From positions 67,012,228 through 67,076,227 of the forward strand of contig OZ024887.1 in assembly GCA_964017195.1 (NCBI GenBank): 64,000 bases of DNA, read 5' to 3'. Origin of the DNA: Siderastrea radians (taxonomy: Eukaryota > Cnidaria > Anthozoa > Scleractinia > Rhizangiidae). Below are positions 12,269 to 24,574 of this stretch, piece by piece. Every line of letters starts with the position of its first letter. Positions within the stretch are counted from its first letter, which is position 1. The notes under the pieces are model-generated. The model was given only the letters and a program-made list of their open reading frames with translations. It made no database searches and was not told where the DNA came from. The position numbers and the translations under genes are program-made.

Positions 12269-15200
12269 AAGTTGCGTGCTTGAGACAGAATAACCCTGTC
12301 ACACAGTGGTGGGAGGTGATCCTGACACATTCTGAATAGACGATTCTTTCGGCATTATATGCTACTGATTTGGTCAAAACGCCGTGAAGTTGTTGTTGTT
12401 GTTTTTTCTTATTCACTGATAGGTGTTGTAACTTTAGAAATTCAATTTGGAGCTTTGTTGTCTACACTTCTTTGATGAAATGAAAAACAAAATGTAATTC
12501 TTAATTGTAAACACCCGGTATCTAAAAAGGGAAAGATCTGAGTGTACGTATTAAGGAAGTGTCCACGGTCTATATATTAAAGAGAACGAGCTCATAGCCA
12601 AAGAAAAGAGCAGCCGGGCAAATTAGCTATGATTTCATGTACGATGACATTGAGACAGTGTAATAATTGTTTTGTTATGTACTCTAGGCAGCCTCTGGTG
12701 TGGGTCACAAAAAAATGTTATAAGAAACCAAAGCAAACACCTGCTCACCAGCTTTTTGCGCGACTTCACTAACGAGCAAATAAAAGTTAAAAGCTTATAC
12801 ATTAGGGAGCCAATCAGAGAGCGTGCTTCCCCATATTTAGTGGCTGAAAGGATACCAGCGAAAAAGTGATTGGCAACCCTATGATGGACTAGTACCCTTG
12901 CTCCTTCATGCTGCAGAAACACTGGGTTAAGCTGCGACCGTCTTAATTGCAAAATGCGACTTCATCGTCGCGGCGAATTGGTTCGCTAGCATTTGTTAGT
13001 CAGCCGTTTTCTGTTTCATTTGCGACAGCAGGTACACCAGGCGATTGCCGGCAATTTTTGCAGATCGTCTGCGAATTTAATCACCAATACCTGATCTTAC
13101 CTGCTGACAAGCCAGTCATATTGATCATTTTGATCGCTCGTTGCGACTATCAAAATCGCTGGCCAAAATCGTCGTAGCACTAGCGGACACGCCTGGCGAT
13201 TTTCACCATCGCCACGACAAGCATATAGAATCGCATAGTGGGTTTTTTTTTTGCGTAAGTCATCTAATTTCCCTATCCTATCTTTGCTCCGGGAAGGCCA
13301 GAACCCAGGTTTTATTTGTTCAAAATTCAGTGTGCAAATATGGGGGTTACTTTCTAAAGAAACTATGGTGCCGCGCTGAGTCGGTGGGGAAGCGAAACAC
13401 AAAAATTTGAATTTATCAACTGAGTTGATAACTAAGGTAAACTGGCCACCTTGGAGAAAGTTCACGATTCGAGCGTTAGCCCTCCGTCGCAGCGAATCAA
13501 GGAATTGTGGGTTGTGCTTGGGTTATATGGAGAAATGCAGCTACACTATTGGTAGGAACATGGCAACGTAGAAAGCAAGAATAAATTCGTGAATGAAAAG
13601 CGTTCGTTGATACCGTGGGGGTTAAGTGTGCTGATTTGAAAAATGAATTTTTGCTCTAGATTTTTACGGCTTTCCGTGTTCCAGTGTAGCGAAAGCACGC
13701 AAACCGTCATGTGTTGGCTAGAGTGATTAGGGAGATTGAAGTATCGGGCGACTGGTTTGGATGCGTCCTCATCATTTCTTTCGACGTCTCGTAGGTTTTG
13801 GCGGAAACGGTCGTCAAGTCCCCTCCCATTCGCCCAACTATGAACCTGCCTATTCGCTTTCGCAAACTAGCTTAAGAAATGTCTCTTTAACGCCCCAAAC
13901 CGCAGAAGCATAAACAGTGATTAATTACGAAGGAGATGAAATTAATTAACACGTCTCAACTTAGGATTAAAGGATTGCCGTCTGTAAACTCAAACTTTCA
14001 TATCATGTTTTTGTTATGTTGCACGTTTGTAAATTTTTAAGCTACTATGGTGATAAGGTGTGAGTTTTTCCTCACTGCAAATAGAGGTACCGGTAAAATA
14101 CTCGCAAAGTAAAGTTAGATAAAATAAACGATTAAAAAACGTTTTTGCGTTCTTTAGGCCAATTGCAATTGCAACCTTTGCGTGGTTTGAACCGGAACTA
14201 GTTACTTTAGCTCAATAGAACGTTCTACGGAAACAAACGCCAACTCTGTAATTAACGCTTTCTTCGATTGCCATTTGTAAAAGTGTAATAATGGACCGCT
14301 ATTTAAGCTGAACAAAAGAAAATGATTTAAGCTAACAAAGGAGTTAATCCGCTTTTCAATTATACTTTATTAGAACTTGATTGATGCATTGATGTGCTTT
14401 TACTTCATAAATGCTGTATATGACAACTTTCCACCCCTGTGAATTTTATCTAGTGTGGAAATTTGATCTGTTGACGTCGTAACTTTTTTGTTGCCCTGTT
14501 TTCAAAATTCAGTCAGTTAACAGGAGTCGACTTGAAGTACACAAATTTGCAAAAGAAACTGACAAACCTACTTTAAACGTTAAAACATGGCCAACACACG
14601 TGTTTGACTTCATCCTTGCGATGGAGCTATTTCCTGTTTACTTTTCATAGGCATTTTTTAAATCTTGACCCAGTCACTCCCAACCGTTTTCAGAAAAACC
14701 ACCATTTTAAAGCAATGATGCCGTAATTTGGTTGGCTCCTCTCTGCTCAAAAGCAAATCCCGCCCCAAATGTCTAGAACTTCATTTGCAGCATGTAAACT
14801 AGATTTTTCTTCTATTTCCTAGGTTCTTTGGCAAATGTGATATCGAGCATGCGCACAATTCAAAATTTGGACAGGTTTTGAAGGAGAAAAACATCGTACC
14901 CGGTCGTCTTTCCGGGTTTAAGCGCTCAGTCCCGTTGTTTTTTGTTCTCAATTCGGTTTTGGGGGGGGGGGGGGGGTTGTCGGCCATTTGATGGTCTTTC
15001 CTTGCATTAGAAAAAATTTCAACTAAACTTTCAGGAAAGAGGAAATTTGCGACTAGAAGTGTCAACCAGTGCAAGGCCAAGTTTTGCATCAAATTCACAA
15101 GGAAACTTTTTTCTTTTTTCTTTGTGTAACTTTGGTCTATTTTACTGAGCGCTTCAGTTAGGCACTTTTTGTTAGAAGTGTGCCAGGTGCATCAATTGGT

Positions 15201-15469
15201 TATCAAAATCATCTGCGGTCACTCAAAGTGATGACGTTACAAATTGAACAATGACTATGGTCCTTTAAGGGCGGTTTTGGGCCGCACGAGAGCTATGGGT
15301 TAAATCGATTCCATAACAAATGTTTAAATAAACCCTCTATAAAAAGCTTTCCGACTTTCTGAAAGTCTGGTTTTTGGACGTCATTTTATGAAATTCAGTC
15401 ATTTCGTCGCTCGTTTGCGACTCCGTCGCTCACACGTCTCGCGACTCAGTGGCAAGTTGATAATTATGT
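12269..15469. other. Intergenic stretch with repeat-like patches, no gene seen
   Basis: No supported gene. 12900-13250 resembles the GATCG-rich MITE at 12042 in composition. A pure run of 16 G lies at 14961-14976 (a quadruplex-prone tract on the plus strand). Confidence 0.4.
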
Positions 15470-15850
15470 TTGACTTTCCTTTCTAGAGTTTTGTTTAGCT
15501 TGACGATGCATATCACTGTTCGGGATCAGAGGTCATCCACATTTCAGGGGGAGGGTTGCTTACATAAGTTTTCTTATAAGTGTTGTCACTTCTTTGTCCT
15601 TTCTTGGTCTCGCAGGTGTTCGCGTAAGTGCTCATCTAGTCCCCTCCCTGTTTCGCCAATACAAATCTTTTCGCATAAAGTGCATGTTATGCAATAGATA
15701 ACATTTTAGGAGGTGCCTGTAAGGCGATCCGTGATTTTAATAGATCGCTTGGGTCCTGTTATTTTGTCCGCAGTGCGAATGAAAGGACCAGTGTTGCATC
15801 GTTTGTGCGCTCACTTAAAGCCCGGGTATCAGGTTGATCGTCAGATTCTC
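15470..15850 (-). pseudogene. Decayed Penelope-like element, GIY-YIG endonuclease fragment
   Basis: Reading the minus strand gives stretches such as VIYCITCTLCEKICIGETGRGLDEHLREH, broken by stops and shifts. The C-x2-C spacing followed by CIGETGR matches the start of the GIY-YIG endonuclease domain of Penelope-like retroelements (consensus YIGETGR). Only this domain and a few upstream codons are detectable; there is no reverse transcriptase nearby. It lies just past the 3' end of the neighbouring GPCR gene. Inactive relic. Confidence 0.65.
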
Positions 15851-15898
15851 TGTCACTAGGCGCCAGTAAATTGGATGAAGCGCAAAAACTGGCCATTT

Positions 15899-15904
15899 TT
15901 TATT
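15899..15904 (-). promoter_or_regulatory. Candidate poly(A) signal of the 16-kb GPCR
   Basis: AATAAA on the minus strand, about 60 bases past the GPCR stop codon. Placement is right for a cleavage signal, but the hexamer alone is weak evidence in AT-rich DNA. Confidence 0.3.
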
Positions 15905-15962
15905 TCTTTGCGTCTCTCTTAACATTATTTTTTCATTCGTAGTAGTTTTAGTTCTCCTCAAA

Positions 15963-16871
15963 CTATTGACAAAAGACCGTCCGTTTTACCGCCGCGCGGA
16001 TTTCACGGAGGCGCCAGCAGTAGATGACAGGATTTAATGACGAGTTTAAAAAAATCAGGGTTTGAGCGAATTCTGTTGCCAGGATCGTAAATGAATTTTT
16101 CTTGTACATGTCGCGAAGGATTAGAAAAACGAAATAGGGAAAATAACACAGCAAGCGAATCACACAAACATAAAACATGCTCACTGCCGATCTTACGTAG
16201 CCTGTAGAATTTCCAAAAATTGTGATGCTCTGAGTTTGTTCATTTTGAATTCTTCTCCGATGATTTCTCACAACTTTGAAAATCTTGACATACACAGCAA
16301 ACGTAATAAAAAGGCACGAAGCTATGACACAAACGACGGCAAAAAATGTTATTCTTTTGTTCCATATTAACGTTGAAGCGACAAAAGCTGCGACAATCCA
16401 CAGAATTCCAAGAAGAAAAGCTGTCCGTCGCACGGTGACGATCGCACAATATCGTAAATGAAGATGGACGGCTAGGTATCTGTCAATGCTTACCGCCGTC
16501 GTTGTAAGGAAGGAAACACCGCAAAACAGATTGGAAATAATGTTAAACACTTCCATTGTTGATCGCCATGTTTGTCGTTGGTAGGCAATATAAAAGGATT
16601 GATAGATGATGTAAAATGGTTGCACAATCATTCCGACACCGAAATCGCAGACCGCTAGGCCGAAGAGAAGGACGTTGGAAGGTGAATGCAGGGATGGGTT
16701 ATTCCATAGCGAGTAAATAACTACCAAATTTCCTAATATTGCAGTGATAGACAACGGCGTGTTCAATACGCAATTTACAATAATGGGCACACGATCTTCG
16801 TTAAAAAAGTCTTGAGAATCTGATTTTGAGTTTGAAAAACTAACATTCTCCATCACACTAGAAAGGGGCAT
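15963..16871 (-). CDS. Class A GPCR, intronless, paralog of the 21-kb receptor
   Basis: Seven-helix plasma-membrane receptor of 302 residues, from the first ATG at 16871; the open frame reaches further upstream only through a GTG. TM1 carries LGNLVV. TM2 has the fused loop NNPSLHSPSNVLLFGLAVCD. TM3 ends SIDRYLAVHLHLRY (an intact DRY motif). TM6 has CYFPY in place of CWxP, and TM7 ends SLNPVIYCWRLREIR (NPxxY). Potential N-glycosylation sites lie in the short N-terminus (NVS). It belongs to the large cnidarian radiation of amine/melanocortin/adenosine-like rhodopsin GPCRs; the ligand is unknown. It is closely related to the receptor at 21263-22183, sharing blocks such as WNNPSLHSPSN and EFAQTLIF, and the two are arranged head to head about 4.4 kb apart. 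Confidence 0.88.
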   Translation of the reverse strand: MPLSSVMENVSFSNSKSDSQDFFNEDRVPIIVNCVLNTPLSITAILGNLVVIYSLWNNPSLHSPSNVLLFGLAVCDFGVGMIVQPFYIIYQSFYIAYQRQTWRSTMEVFNIISNLFCGVSFLTTTAVSIDRYLAVHLHLRYCAIVTVRRTAFLLGILWIVAAFVASTLIWNKRITFFAVVCVIASCLFITFAVYVKIFKVVRNHRRRIQNEQTQSITIFGNSTGYVRSAVSMFYVCVIRLLCYFPYFVFLILRDMYKKNSFTILATEFAQTLIFLNSSLNPVIYCWRLREIRAAVKRTVFCQ

Positions 16872-18333
16872 TTCTTGCCTTCTCACTTAGTTCGGCTCTG
16901 TTCGAGGGTCAGTATAATTGGTTTGGTTTGATAATTTGAATTTCGTGTAAATAATTAAAGCTTCCCAATTTTTTTTTATCTCTTTCAGGAGATGCGTATA
17001 AATTGCTTCAGCGGGGGTTTGCATAAATTTGACCAGCCTCGTAATTAAAAAGTAAAAGCTTCAATTTTTTATTCAAAAATATTATCCGCAGCTCTACATG
17101 CAATTAGACTCTTGAAGATCGAATAACTATTAAAGTGCTTTCCCTTTTTTTTGCTCTAGACTCTGTGTCTCCAGAAACAGATATATGTGCGTTTTTATGT
17201 GTCTGGTTATTATTTCTTGAACAGCATGTGCCGAGACTAAAGTAAACAGACTGAAATCAATTAAAATGTTTTGAAATACCTAACATAGAGTTTTGAAACT
17301 TTAATAATTTTCGACGGGCGTATAGATTAATATGTGCAGATATTTTAGAAGTTGTGTAGTAGTTTCTCGAACCTCGTATAGAGGCGAGAAACGGATGAAT
17401 CAAAGAGCATAATTTCCGCCAGCATTATCTGAAAAGCCTAGTCATCGAATAAGCATTTCCACAACGTTTTCCATGTAATTAATTTAGCTTCAACTCTCAG
17501 TTGGGAGACAACAGTACCATACGGGACTCTAAATTTACGTGTTCCCCTGTCCTAATATACATTGAAAAATGACGCAGTAGAGTAATAACAAAATATAATA
17601 ATGAGTTTGAAGTTTGAAATTGCTCTGAACAATACTTTAATTGCTTGCGTGGTTTACAAACATTCTTTTCGCTGATTATAATTTATCTTGAAATTTCATC
17701 ATGGGTTTTTAAAAATAAACTGGAAATATTAAATAGCAGCCTTTTCAATATCGCTGTGCTTCAGTTAGTGTGAATAATTGTTTTAATAGGCGTTTGCTTG
17801 CTTCTTAAAAGTATTGAGAAAACATTTTAACAAACTGAGATCTCACAGAATCATTCTTCAGAAGGAAATTTATTTTTCTAGCAGGCACCGCGCACCACTT
17901 ATTTTTATAATTTCGCAAAGATAAAAAAGAGATGTAACATAACAATGTTAAGTTATAGTCAACGTGTATAAAGATTCAGGACCTAACCAGTACGTGAGGT
18001 TTCTTCAATTAGTCCTCAGATAAAGTCACCCCGAACATGCAGTGGATCCCGTGTTAAATCAGTCTGTCAGTTAGTCGGTTAAAATTGCAAGTTGTCTTCG
18101 CTTTAGTTTTCTCACTTTCAAATTGGCTCCGGGGTCCCTGTCTAGTTTCGAAAAACACTTCCTATGTTTCCATAGCATAGTAATTAAGGTTGGGCCAGTG
18201 TCGATGCCAAATATTCGATGTCATCGATATTTAGTTTTGCTGAAGTACATCGATACCAGCGCAGTATCGATACCAGCACGCATGTGTCGGTGACTGCGAT
18301 ACTGCTCACGTGACCACTTGGAAGAAACACTGT
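16872..18333. other. Intergenic stretch, no gene seen
   Basis: AT-rich region upstream of the minus-strand GPCR. No frames with domains and no clear repeats before the GAA tract. It should contain that GPCR's promoter, but no specific element can be named. Confidence 0.4.
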
Positions 18334-18414
18334 GAAGAAGAAGAAGAAGAAGAAGAAGAAGAAGAAGAAGAAGAAGAAGAAGAAGAAGAAGAAGAAGAAG
18401 AAGAAGAAGAAGAA
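18334..18414. repeat. (GAA)27 microsatellite
   Basis: Uninterrupted GAA units, 81 bp. The minus strand reads as a run of Leu codons, which is an artefact. Pure purine tracts of this kind can adopt triplex structure. Confidence 0.98.
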
Positions 18415-18545
18415 AGGGAAAAAGTCCTGGGAACGAGGTTGCTCTCAAGCAGGAGCAGTTGATTGTATTCTTGCACAGGATCCAACTTCTTGGCCTGTCT
18501 GAGTATGCTTTAATAACAAATCCATGAACTTACTCCGCACATAAT

Positions 18546-18621
18546 TCCGATCCCCCAACGGGAATCGGACCAATGAACTTCTGTTTTCCGGTTAGAACGC
18601 TTTACCACTGAGCTATGGGGA
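18546..18621 (-). pseudogene. tRNA-derived sequence (tRNA pseudogene or SINE head)
   Basis: The minus strand has a canonical A box (TAGCTCAGTGG, 18606-18616) and a B box (GGTCCGATTCC, 18561-18571) at tRNA spacing. The acceptor strands do not pair fully and the anticodon arm is degenerate, so it is not a functional tRNA gene by eye. It is best read as a RNA polymerase III-type SINE head or a tRNA pseudogene. Confidence 0.6.
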
Positions 18622-20403
18622 CACATACTGAAAGAGGTCTTACAATAGGGGTTATCCATCTACGTATGTGCCCTTCTTTTACAATAGTTCAGTTCCGAGT
18701 TTACCACGGCGACCGCTGGATAAAAAGATTAAGGACCCATTTGTACAGGTTTGTGTCACTCTGAAGTAAAATATTCACAAATACCAGCAGGAATGTGCTG
18801 AATTTTGCGTCTTTTGTCTTTGTAGCCAGCGGTCTTGGTGAACTCGAAACTCGCGTGGACTTTTGAGCTTTACATCACAGCCCAGTGCTTGCCAAATATC
18901 GGTAAATATCGTACTTGTTTTCGATCGATTTAAAAAAAAAACTGGTATCGATCCATCCTTAAAGTTCTGATAGCAAAAGCGACAGTTTGAGAGAATAGAT
19001 AAAGCTGTGGAAATACGAGCCTGTCTTTTCACAGCCCTTTGGACTTCTGAGACTTCTTCCACTGCAAGTGCTCTCACAAAAGGATTTTTGTGTTTCCTTT
19101 CATCGAATAAGCACATAAAATGATTTGCTGTTTCAGTAGAGTTTGTGGTTTGCAACTTGTAGCAATTTCATTATTTCATAAGCTTGAATATTTCGTTCAG
19201 TGTTTGTACTCTAGTTATGATGTAAAGAGGCTATGTTGCATGGTGAGTAATTGTAACTGTAATTCTCAGTGTATTCTTGTGCAGAAACGGATTGTGTGCT
19301 TTCGTTTTAAACACGTCTGTTTAATTTAACTTGGTTGATTTTCAACGTTCACACTTTTGTGTTTAAGGGTCAAACCGAACGCAACACCTTAAGTTTCGAT
19401 ACTTGAACCAAAACCAATTTAAAGCAGCAGTCAGTGCTGAAGAAGTAACCAGTGCTGCTTTTCAGGTGCCTACGCGTACGAGAAAAAATTCATTTTCATA
19501 ATTCGCTTCACTTTTTATTGGTGTGTGACCTTATGCTTGACATTACGATTATTTAATATTTAAAACCAAAATTGTGCATGCCAAGATCCTTAGTGAGAAA
19601 TGTCAAACAAATAGCACCATCGTAAAATAACTTCGAGAAGTTTCCATCATAAAATCACTTGAATGGTTACTGACCTTAGGATTTCACCCACGAGGCAACT
19701 TTGAGGCAAATTAACTGAGAATTTGCAATTGCTGCGTGCGCACATACCCTGCTGTTCCTAAAGACTTGTTCTTTTCGGCATTCAAATAAAGATATCTCAA
19801 AGCAGAATCTTTAACCTTTTTTAAAATCGCGATATATGGTACTCAACCGTATGCCATTTAAATTTGTGTATTAAAAAATGGGGGTAGCCGTCCTCGTTTA
19901 GGATAAAATGACCATTTATTTCTCTGAACAGATCACTGTCTCATACAAAGCCTGCCAAACGAACGTGCTCGCGCTCGTGAGCTAAAAAAAAGACGCATAG
20001 AAAGGATGCGCAATTCTGTGAATTGAATGGAATCACTTTAATTATTTCAAGATACTCTGTTTAGTTTCCTTAGAATTATTCAGAAGTTCATTTAAGATTC
20101 ATATTAAAACGACTTCATTGAGAGCTACGCCACGTTTCGCAACTTATCAAAGGAAACTACCTTTAATAATTAGTCCTAGCTGAGCTTTAGAAATTTCAAC
20201 AAAAGACTTAGCATTCGCAGCCTCCAAAATTACACTCACGCAATTATATTAATCAAACGAACCGTTACAAGGAAAAAAAATTGGAAGAAATGATTAACAC
20301 TGGAAATTATTAAATTTCAATTTTCGTAATTTGCGCAGGCAACAAAATCTGAGGGTAGGTTGACGGGTAATAAGCAAATCAAACATTGAGATGAAATTTA
20401 AAA
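18622..20403. other. Intergenic stretch, no gene seen
   Basis: Reading frames near 18775-19155 (-) and 19120-19329 (+) have no domain, no start context and no splice partners. Nothing else recognisable. Confidence 0.4.
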
Positions 20404-21224
20404 GTCCCTTATTTAATACGACTGTGTTTGTATTTTATACGATGTTAATAAATATTTCAGACACTTGGAATAATGACATTTAAAATCATGAATATTGTGC
20501 GGCGAACTTTCCCTTTTTTAACAGAAAAGTATTAGAGCAGCGTGAGTTTTTTTTTGTGTTAAAACAAATTGCATGTTGCAGCACAGCAAGTTTACATTCA
20601 ATAGAAACGACAACAACAAAAATTCTTTTTTTAAACATAAGGCGTGCATTCGCCTGAATATTTGAATATGGCAGTTCGAAAATAATATAAAGTCATTTTC
20701 TCGATCCGACAAATTGTGAGATTTACATCATGGAAGCGCCTCAACGGATGTCTATCATCGACAGACTGAGACACTAGTCTCTTGCGCAATTCAAATCTAC
20801 TTTTGACGATCCACAAGTTTGCAGTCAATTTGACTGGTAATTAAAGCAAGTAGAACATTAACGTGAAAATAAATTCCTTGTTTTATACGACTTTGTTTAT
20901 ATTTTATACCATATTAATAATTTATTATGCCTTAATGGATTTTATTTTCCTGACTGCAGAAGCGACAAACATGTTCCATTTTTCGTTATAAACTCACTGG
21001 GGAATTTTTTTTGTGTGTTAGGTACGACAACCCTTCAACGGAAGCAACTCTAAATTAAATCCTCTCAAAATGTATAATATTGCGTAATTCACGTGCAGAA
21101 TCTTATGTCTCTTTTTATTTGTTTGTTCATGACAGTTCGAAAGTAAAATAAAGTCCTTCTGATCAAATTGTGACATTTACATGATGGGAACCGCGCCTTT
21201 TACGGACGTTTGCGGTGGATGTCT
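20404..21224. repeat. Tandem duplication of the GPCR 5' flank, about 460-bp period
   Basis: Sequence from about 20404-20760 is repeated, diverged, at about 20868-21224, directly upstream of the plus-strand GPCR. Matching landmarks include TTTATACGACT followed by TGTTTGTATTTTATAC, CAGTTCGAAA followed by AATAAAGTC, AAATTGTGA followed by ATTTACAT and ATGG, and GGATGTC. The downstream copy abuts the receptor coding region, so the upstream copy is probably a duplicated promoter or 5' UTR segment. No receptor coding sequence follows the first copy. Confidence 0.6.
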
Positions 21225-21262
21225 TAAGTTTCGCTTCTGAATTAACTAAAAGCAAATTCGCA

Positions 21263-22183
21263 ATGGGTTTCTTCAATTCCTCTTCTAACGACAGCACCAG
21301 CACAAATTACTCCCTGTTCGATCATGGTAGCCAAGAACAAAACGACCTTCGCTTGCCTGTCATTGTTAACTGTGCGATAAATGCGCTGTCATCTCTCACA
21401 GCAATCATGGGAAATACGGCTGTTGTCTACTCGATATGGAACAACCCATCACTGCATTCGCCTTCCAACACGTTATTGTTTGGCCTTGCTATCTGTGATC
21501 TAAGCGTAGGGATGATCGTGCAACCTTTTTACATCGTCTATCACATCTTTTACATTACTAATCAACCACAAACAGGAGCGATCACGATGGAAGCATTTAA
21601 CGTTGTTGCCAATTTCTTGTGTGGAGTTTCCTTCCTTACGACAACAGCGGTCAGTATAGACCGATATCTTGCGCTCCTTCTTCATTTACGGTACCAAGAA
21701 CTTGTCACTGTGCGACGAGCTGCTCGACTTCAAGGGATCCTGTGGTTTATTGCAGCTTTCGTGGCTTCAACTCTTCTGTGGAACTCAAGTATAACATTTT
21801 TCGCTGCGCTTCTGGTCATAGCTGTCTGTCTTTCAACCACCATCGGGGTTTACGCAAAAATTTTCACAGTAGTGCGACGCCACAAGAAGAAAATTCAGCT
21901 CCAACAACGTGCGGGCCAAGAAGCGAATGTAGCTTTACAGCATACTACCACTACTTTGAGCATGTTCTATGTTTGTTTTATCCACACTCTGTGCTACCTT
22001 CCCTATTTTATTTTTCTCATTCTCAGAGATGGTTACGCGAGAACTGATTTTACGTACCTGGCAACGGAATTCGCTCAAACCCTTATATTTTTTAACTCCT
22101 CTTTAAATCCTATTATTTACTGCTGGAGACTTCGGGACATTCGTGTAGCTGTCAAAAACACATTTGATAAATTACGCTGCTAA
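21263..22183 (+). CDS. Class A GPCR, intronless, paralog of the 16-kb receptor
   Basis: Seven-helix receptor of 306 residues. The ATG at 21263 is chosen because the upstream frame extension begins only at a GTG and because this start gives the same length as the paralog. The N-terminus has several N-glycosylation sequons (NSSSNDST, NYS). TM1 has MGNTAVVY, TM2 NTLLFGLAICDLSVGM, TM3 ends SIDRYLALLLHLRY, TM6 has CYLPY, and TM7 NSSLNPIIYCWRLRDIR. The third intracellular loop is short and basic. The ligand cannot be named; amine-, adenosine- or melanocortin-like cnidarian GPCRs share this layout. No AATAAA lies close downstream. Confidence 0.9.
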   Translation: MGFFNSSSNDSTSTNYSLFDHGSQEQNDLRLPVIVNCAINALSSLTAIMGNTAVVYSIWNNPSLHSPSNTLLFGLAICDLSVGMIVQPFYIVYHIFYITNQPQTGAITMEAFNVVANFLCGVSFLTTTAVSIDRYLALLLHLRYQELVTVRRAARLQGILWFIAAFVASTLLWNSSITFFAALLVIAVCLSTTIGVYAKIFTVVRRHKKKIQLQQRAGQEANVALQHTTTTLSMFYVCFIHTLCYLPYFIFLILRDGYARTDFTYLATEFAQTLIFFNSSLNPIIYCWRLRDIRVAVKNTFDKLRC

Positions 22184-24574
22184 TGGGCCGAAATTCGTTG
22201 CTAAAAACTTCATATCTGATCCAAGAAACAGTTACTGGTGCTCCTTTGCTAGTTTTAATTTAGATAAAAATGTGTTCGAGTCATCAGACAAATCTGAAAA
22301 CAGTTGAAGTAGTCTAGCAGGTCGTTGAAAACAAAACAAAAAGGAAAAAGGGTACTAAGTTTAACGATTGACAAGAAGTGCTCTTCATAGTGATGTAAAC
22401 ATTGATAAGAGTGTTTCAGAACGGGCCCATATGAAAAATATGAAAATGAGTTTTACAGTACGTGCAGAACCACTAACAGGATGAAACAAGTTCTCTGACT
22501 TATCACTGATCACAAACCAACTTTCACTGACAATGCATGATGAACCTTTTGGCGGTAAAGCAGCAAACATCCATATTTTTACACGACCCGGCACAGAATC
22601 AAGCGACGGGTCGGACTTTGAACTAGTCCCAGGCTCTCGGGAAGCCTTCGATTGAAAACGGTCACGAGTTTTTAGTCGAAAATTTAAAGAGCGAGAACGA
22701 AAACTGTAAATTCATCACAACATATCAAAAGATCGAAGCATCTGATCAAAAAGTGCGGAAGCTAAAATAAAATCGATCACGGTGGATAACTTCCTAAAGA
22801 AAAAAACAACCAAATACCAGCAACGGATCAAGTAGCTTTTTGACTGCGAATATTGCCCAGACAGAGCCTCAAAATGTATGGAATTTAATAGCAGTAGGAC
22901 TTTTCAGCCATCCAACAGAAAATCTAAGGCACTAGACAAAAAGTGCGGAAGCTAAAAATTAAGTTCAATATATGTATTAATAATAGCAGTAAAAAATAAA
23001 AACATACTTGTTGTCCGACAGCTAGCCTTTTTCTGTTGAAATTTTCCTACTATTTGGCATTGGGGCGCGCGATAAATACTGCAAAAACAAAAGCTGCACA
23101 GCTGCAGTTTTCACCTCCATCGATTCCATTTTGGCCGCCATTTTGAAATACAAGAGAAATCACCATAGCAACAGTAAGTTTAGTGACCAGGTTTCGCTTT
23201 GTTGGTCAAATCTAAAGGCCTGGTTGTTAAGTATTCCCGCGAAAGTGACAAAACTTGATTTGCTGATGTGTGCAAAAATATGCGATCAGCGCACCAAAAG
23301 GATAGTTTTGCAGTTTTCTGAAAGAAAAAAATGCTGACATCATTTTAAGGAAAACTATTCTTTTGCCTTTTCTTTTTTTCTAAATTTAGAACAGGGATCC
23401 TTAAAGAAACAGAGGGCATAAAGTAGATGAAACTGTTTCTCAAATATCAATTTGAGTGTTAAATTGCACTCCAATTATGCTTTTACTGACAGAAATGGTG
23501 AAAGAAAATTGAAGAGAAAAATTTCAGATTTTGAAGAACTCTCTTAAGTTAGGTGTTTATCTCTTGCGAATTTGCTATTTTAGGAAAAATAAAAAGTGCA
23601 CCACTCCAATCCCTCCCTCCTCCTAAAAAAAGACACCAAGAGGCAGGCAATGGCTAAGTGGTTGGCAAAGCTTGTATAAAAGAGTTATCATAAGTGGCAG
23701 AACAAGATGATATGAGGTTAAAAATTTCTCACACTTTAATTGCCATTCTCCCCCCCCCTCCCCCATCACCTTTCTACTCTAGGCCCACACCCCCATGGAG
23801 AGTCTACATATCATATTACAAGCTATAGCTAAACTATCAGGAAAAAAGTAAAATGACGCACTAAACAGTAATAATTTATACTCCATATAAAGACAATGCT
23901 TCAAGTATTCCAACACTTTACAAGACTTAAGTCAAAGTTAACTTCTAAGATTTGAATGTTTGGGGTTTTTTTACATAAAAGCAACTGGAGTCAGTCCAGC
24001 ACAAGTGTCAAAAAGTAGTAAAAAGCTGGATACCATGTAATCATGTAAATATCAGTCCCATCTGCTGACTTCTTGTAGCTAGCCAATATAATGTAAATAT
24101 GTTATATCACTTTATGCATATTGTGACTGGCTCTGTCACATAGCTTGTGTAAATGGAAAAGTAATTCAATTAGATGTCTTTTTTTACAAAACATTACAAT
24201 TTTCTTTTCTTTTTTCCAGACCTTATATTTTTCATTGTTTTCAAAGTTTTAGTCTTATGGTTTTTCCATAACATTTCCCTTTGACAATACCTTTACCTTA
24301 AATTATTCTCTCTTTATCTTACTGGTAAAGGGAGAAAAATTTTGTTGCACCACAAATCAATTGGAAGTAGAAAAATAAACTGACAATAAACATCTCACAT
24401 TAAAGAGCATGAACAATTTTATTGTAAAGCTTCAGGCAATGCATTATCCTGTTGAAGTACTGGGGTAAACTTATTTTTATGGATTTGAAATTCCAGAGGA
24501 CTCTGTTAACTCCCTTGTGTGTATCCCCATTATGTAAGTTGAACAGCATTTCTAAACCATCACATAAGACATCT
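22184..24574. other. Intergenic stretch with one dispersed direct repeat
   Basis: No supported gene. The 20-mer AAAAAGTGCGGAAGCTAAAA occurs twice, near 22749 and 22937, in diverged surroundings, suggesting an old duplicated element. ATGGCGGCC-like sequence on the minus strand near 23130 has no usable frame. Confidence 0.4.

Noticed and set aside
18221..18448. Leu-rich reading frame on the minus strand
   Set aside because: It is the (GAA)27 microsatellite read as CTT codons.
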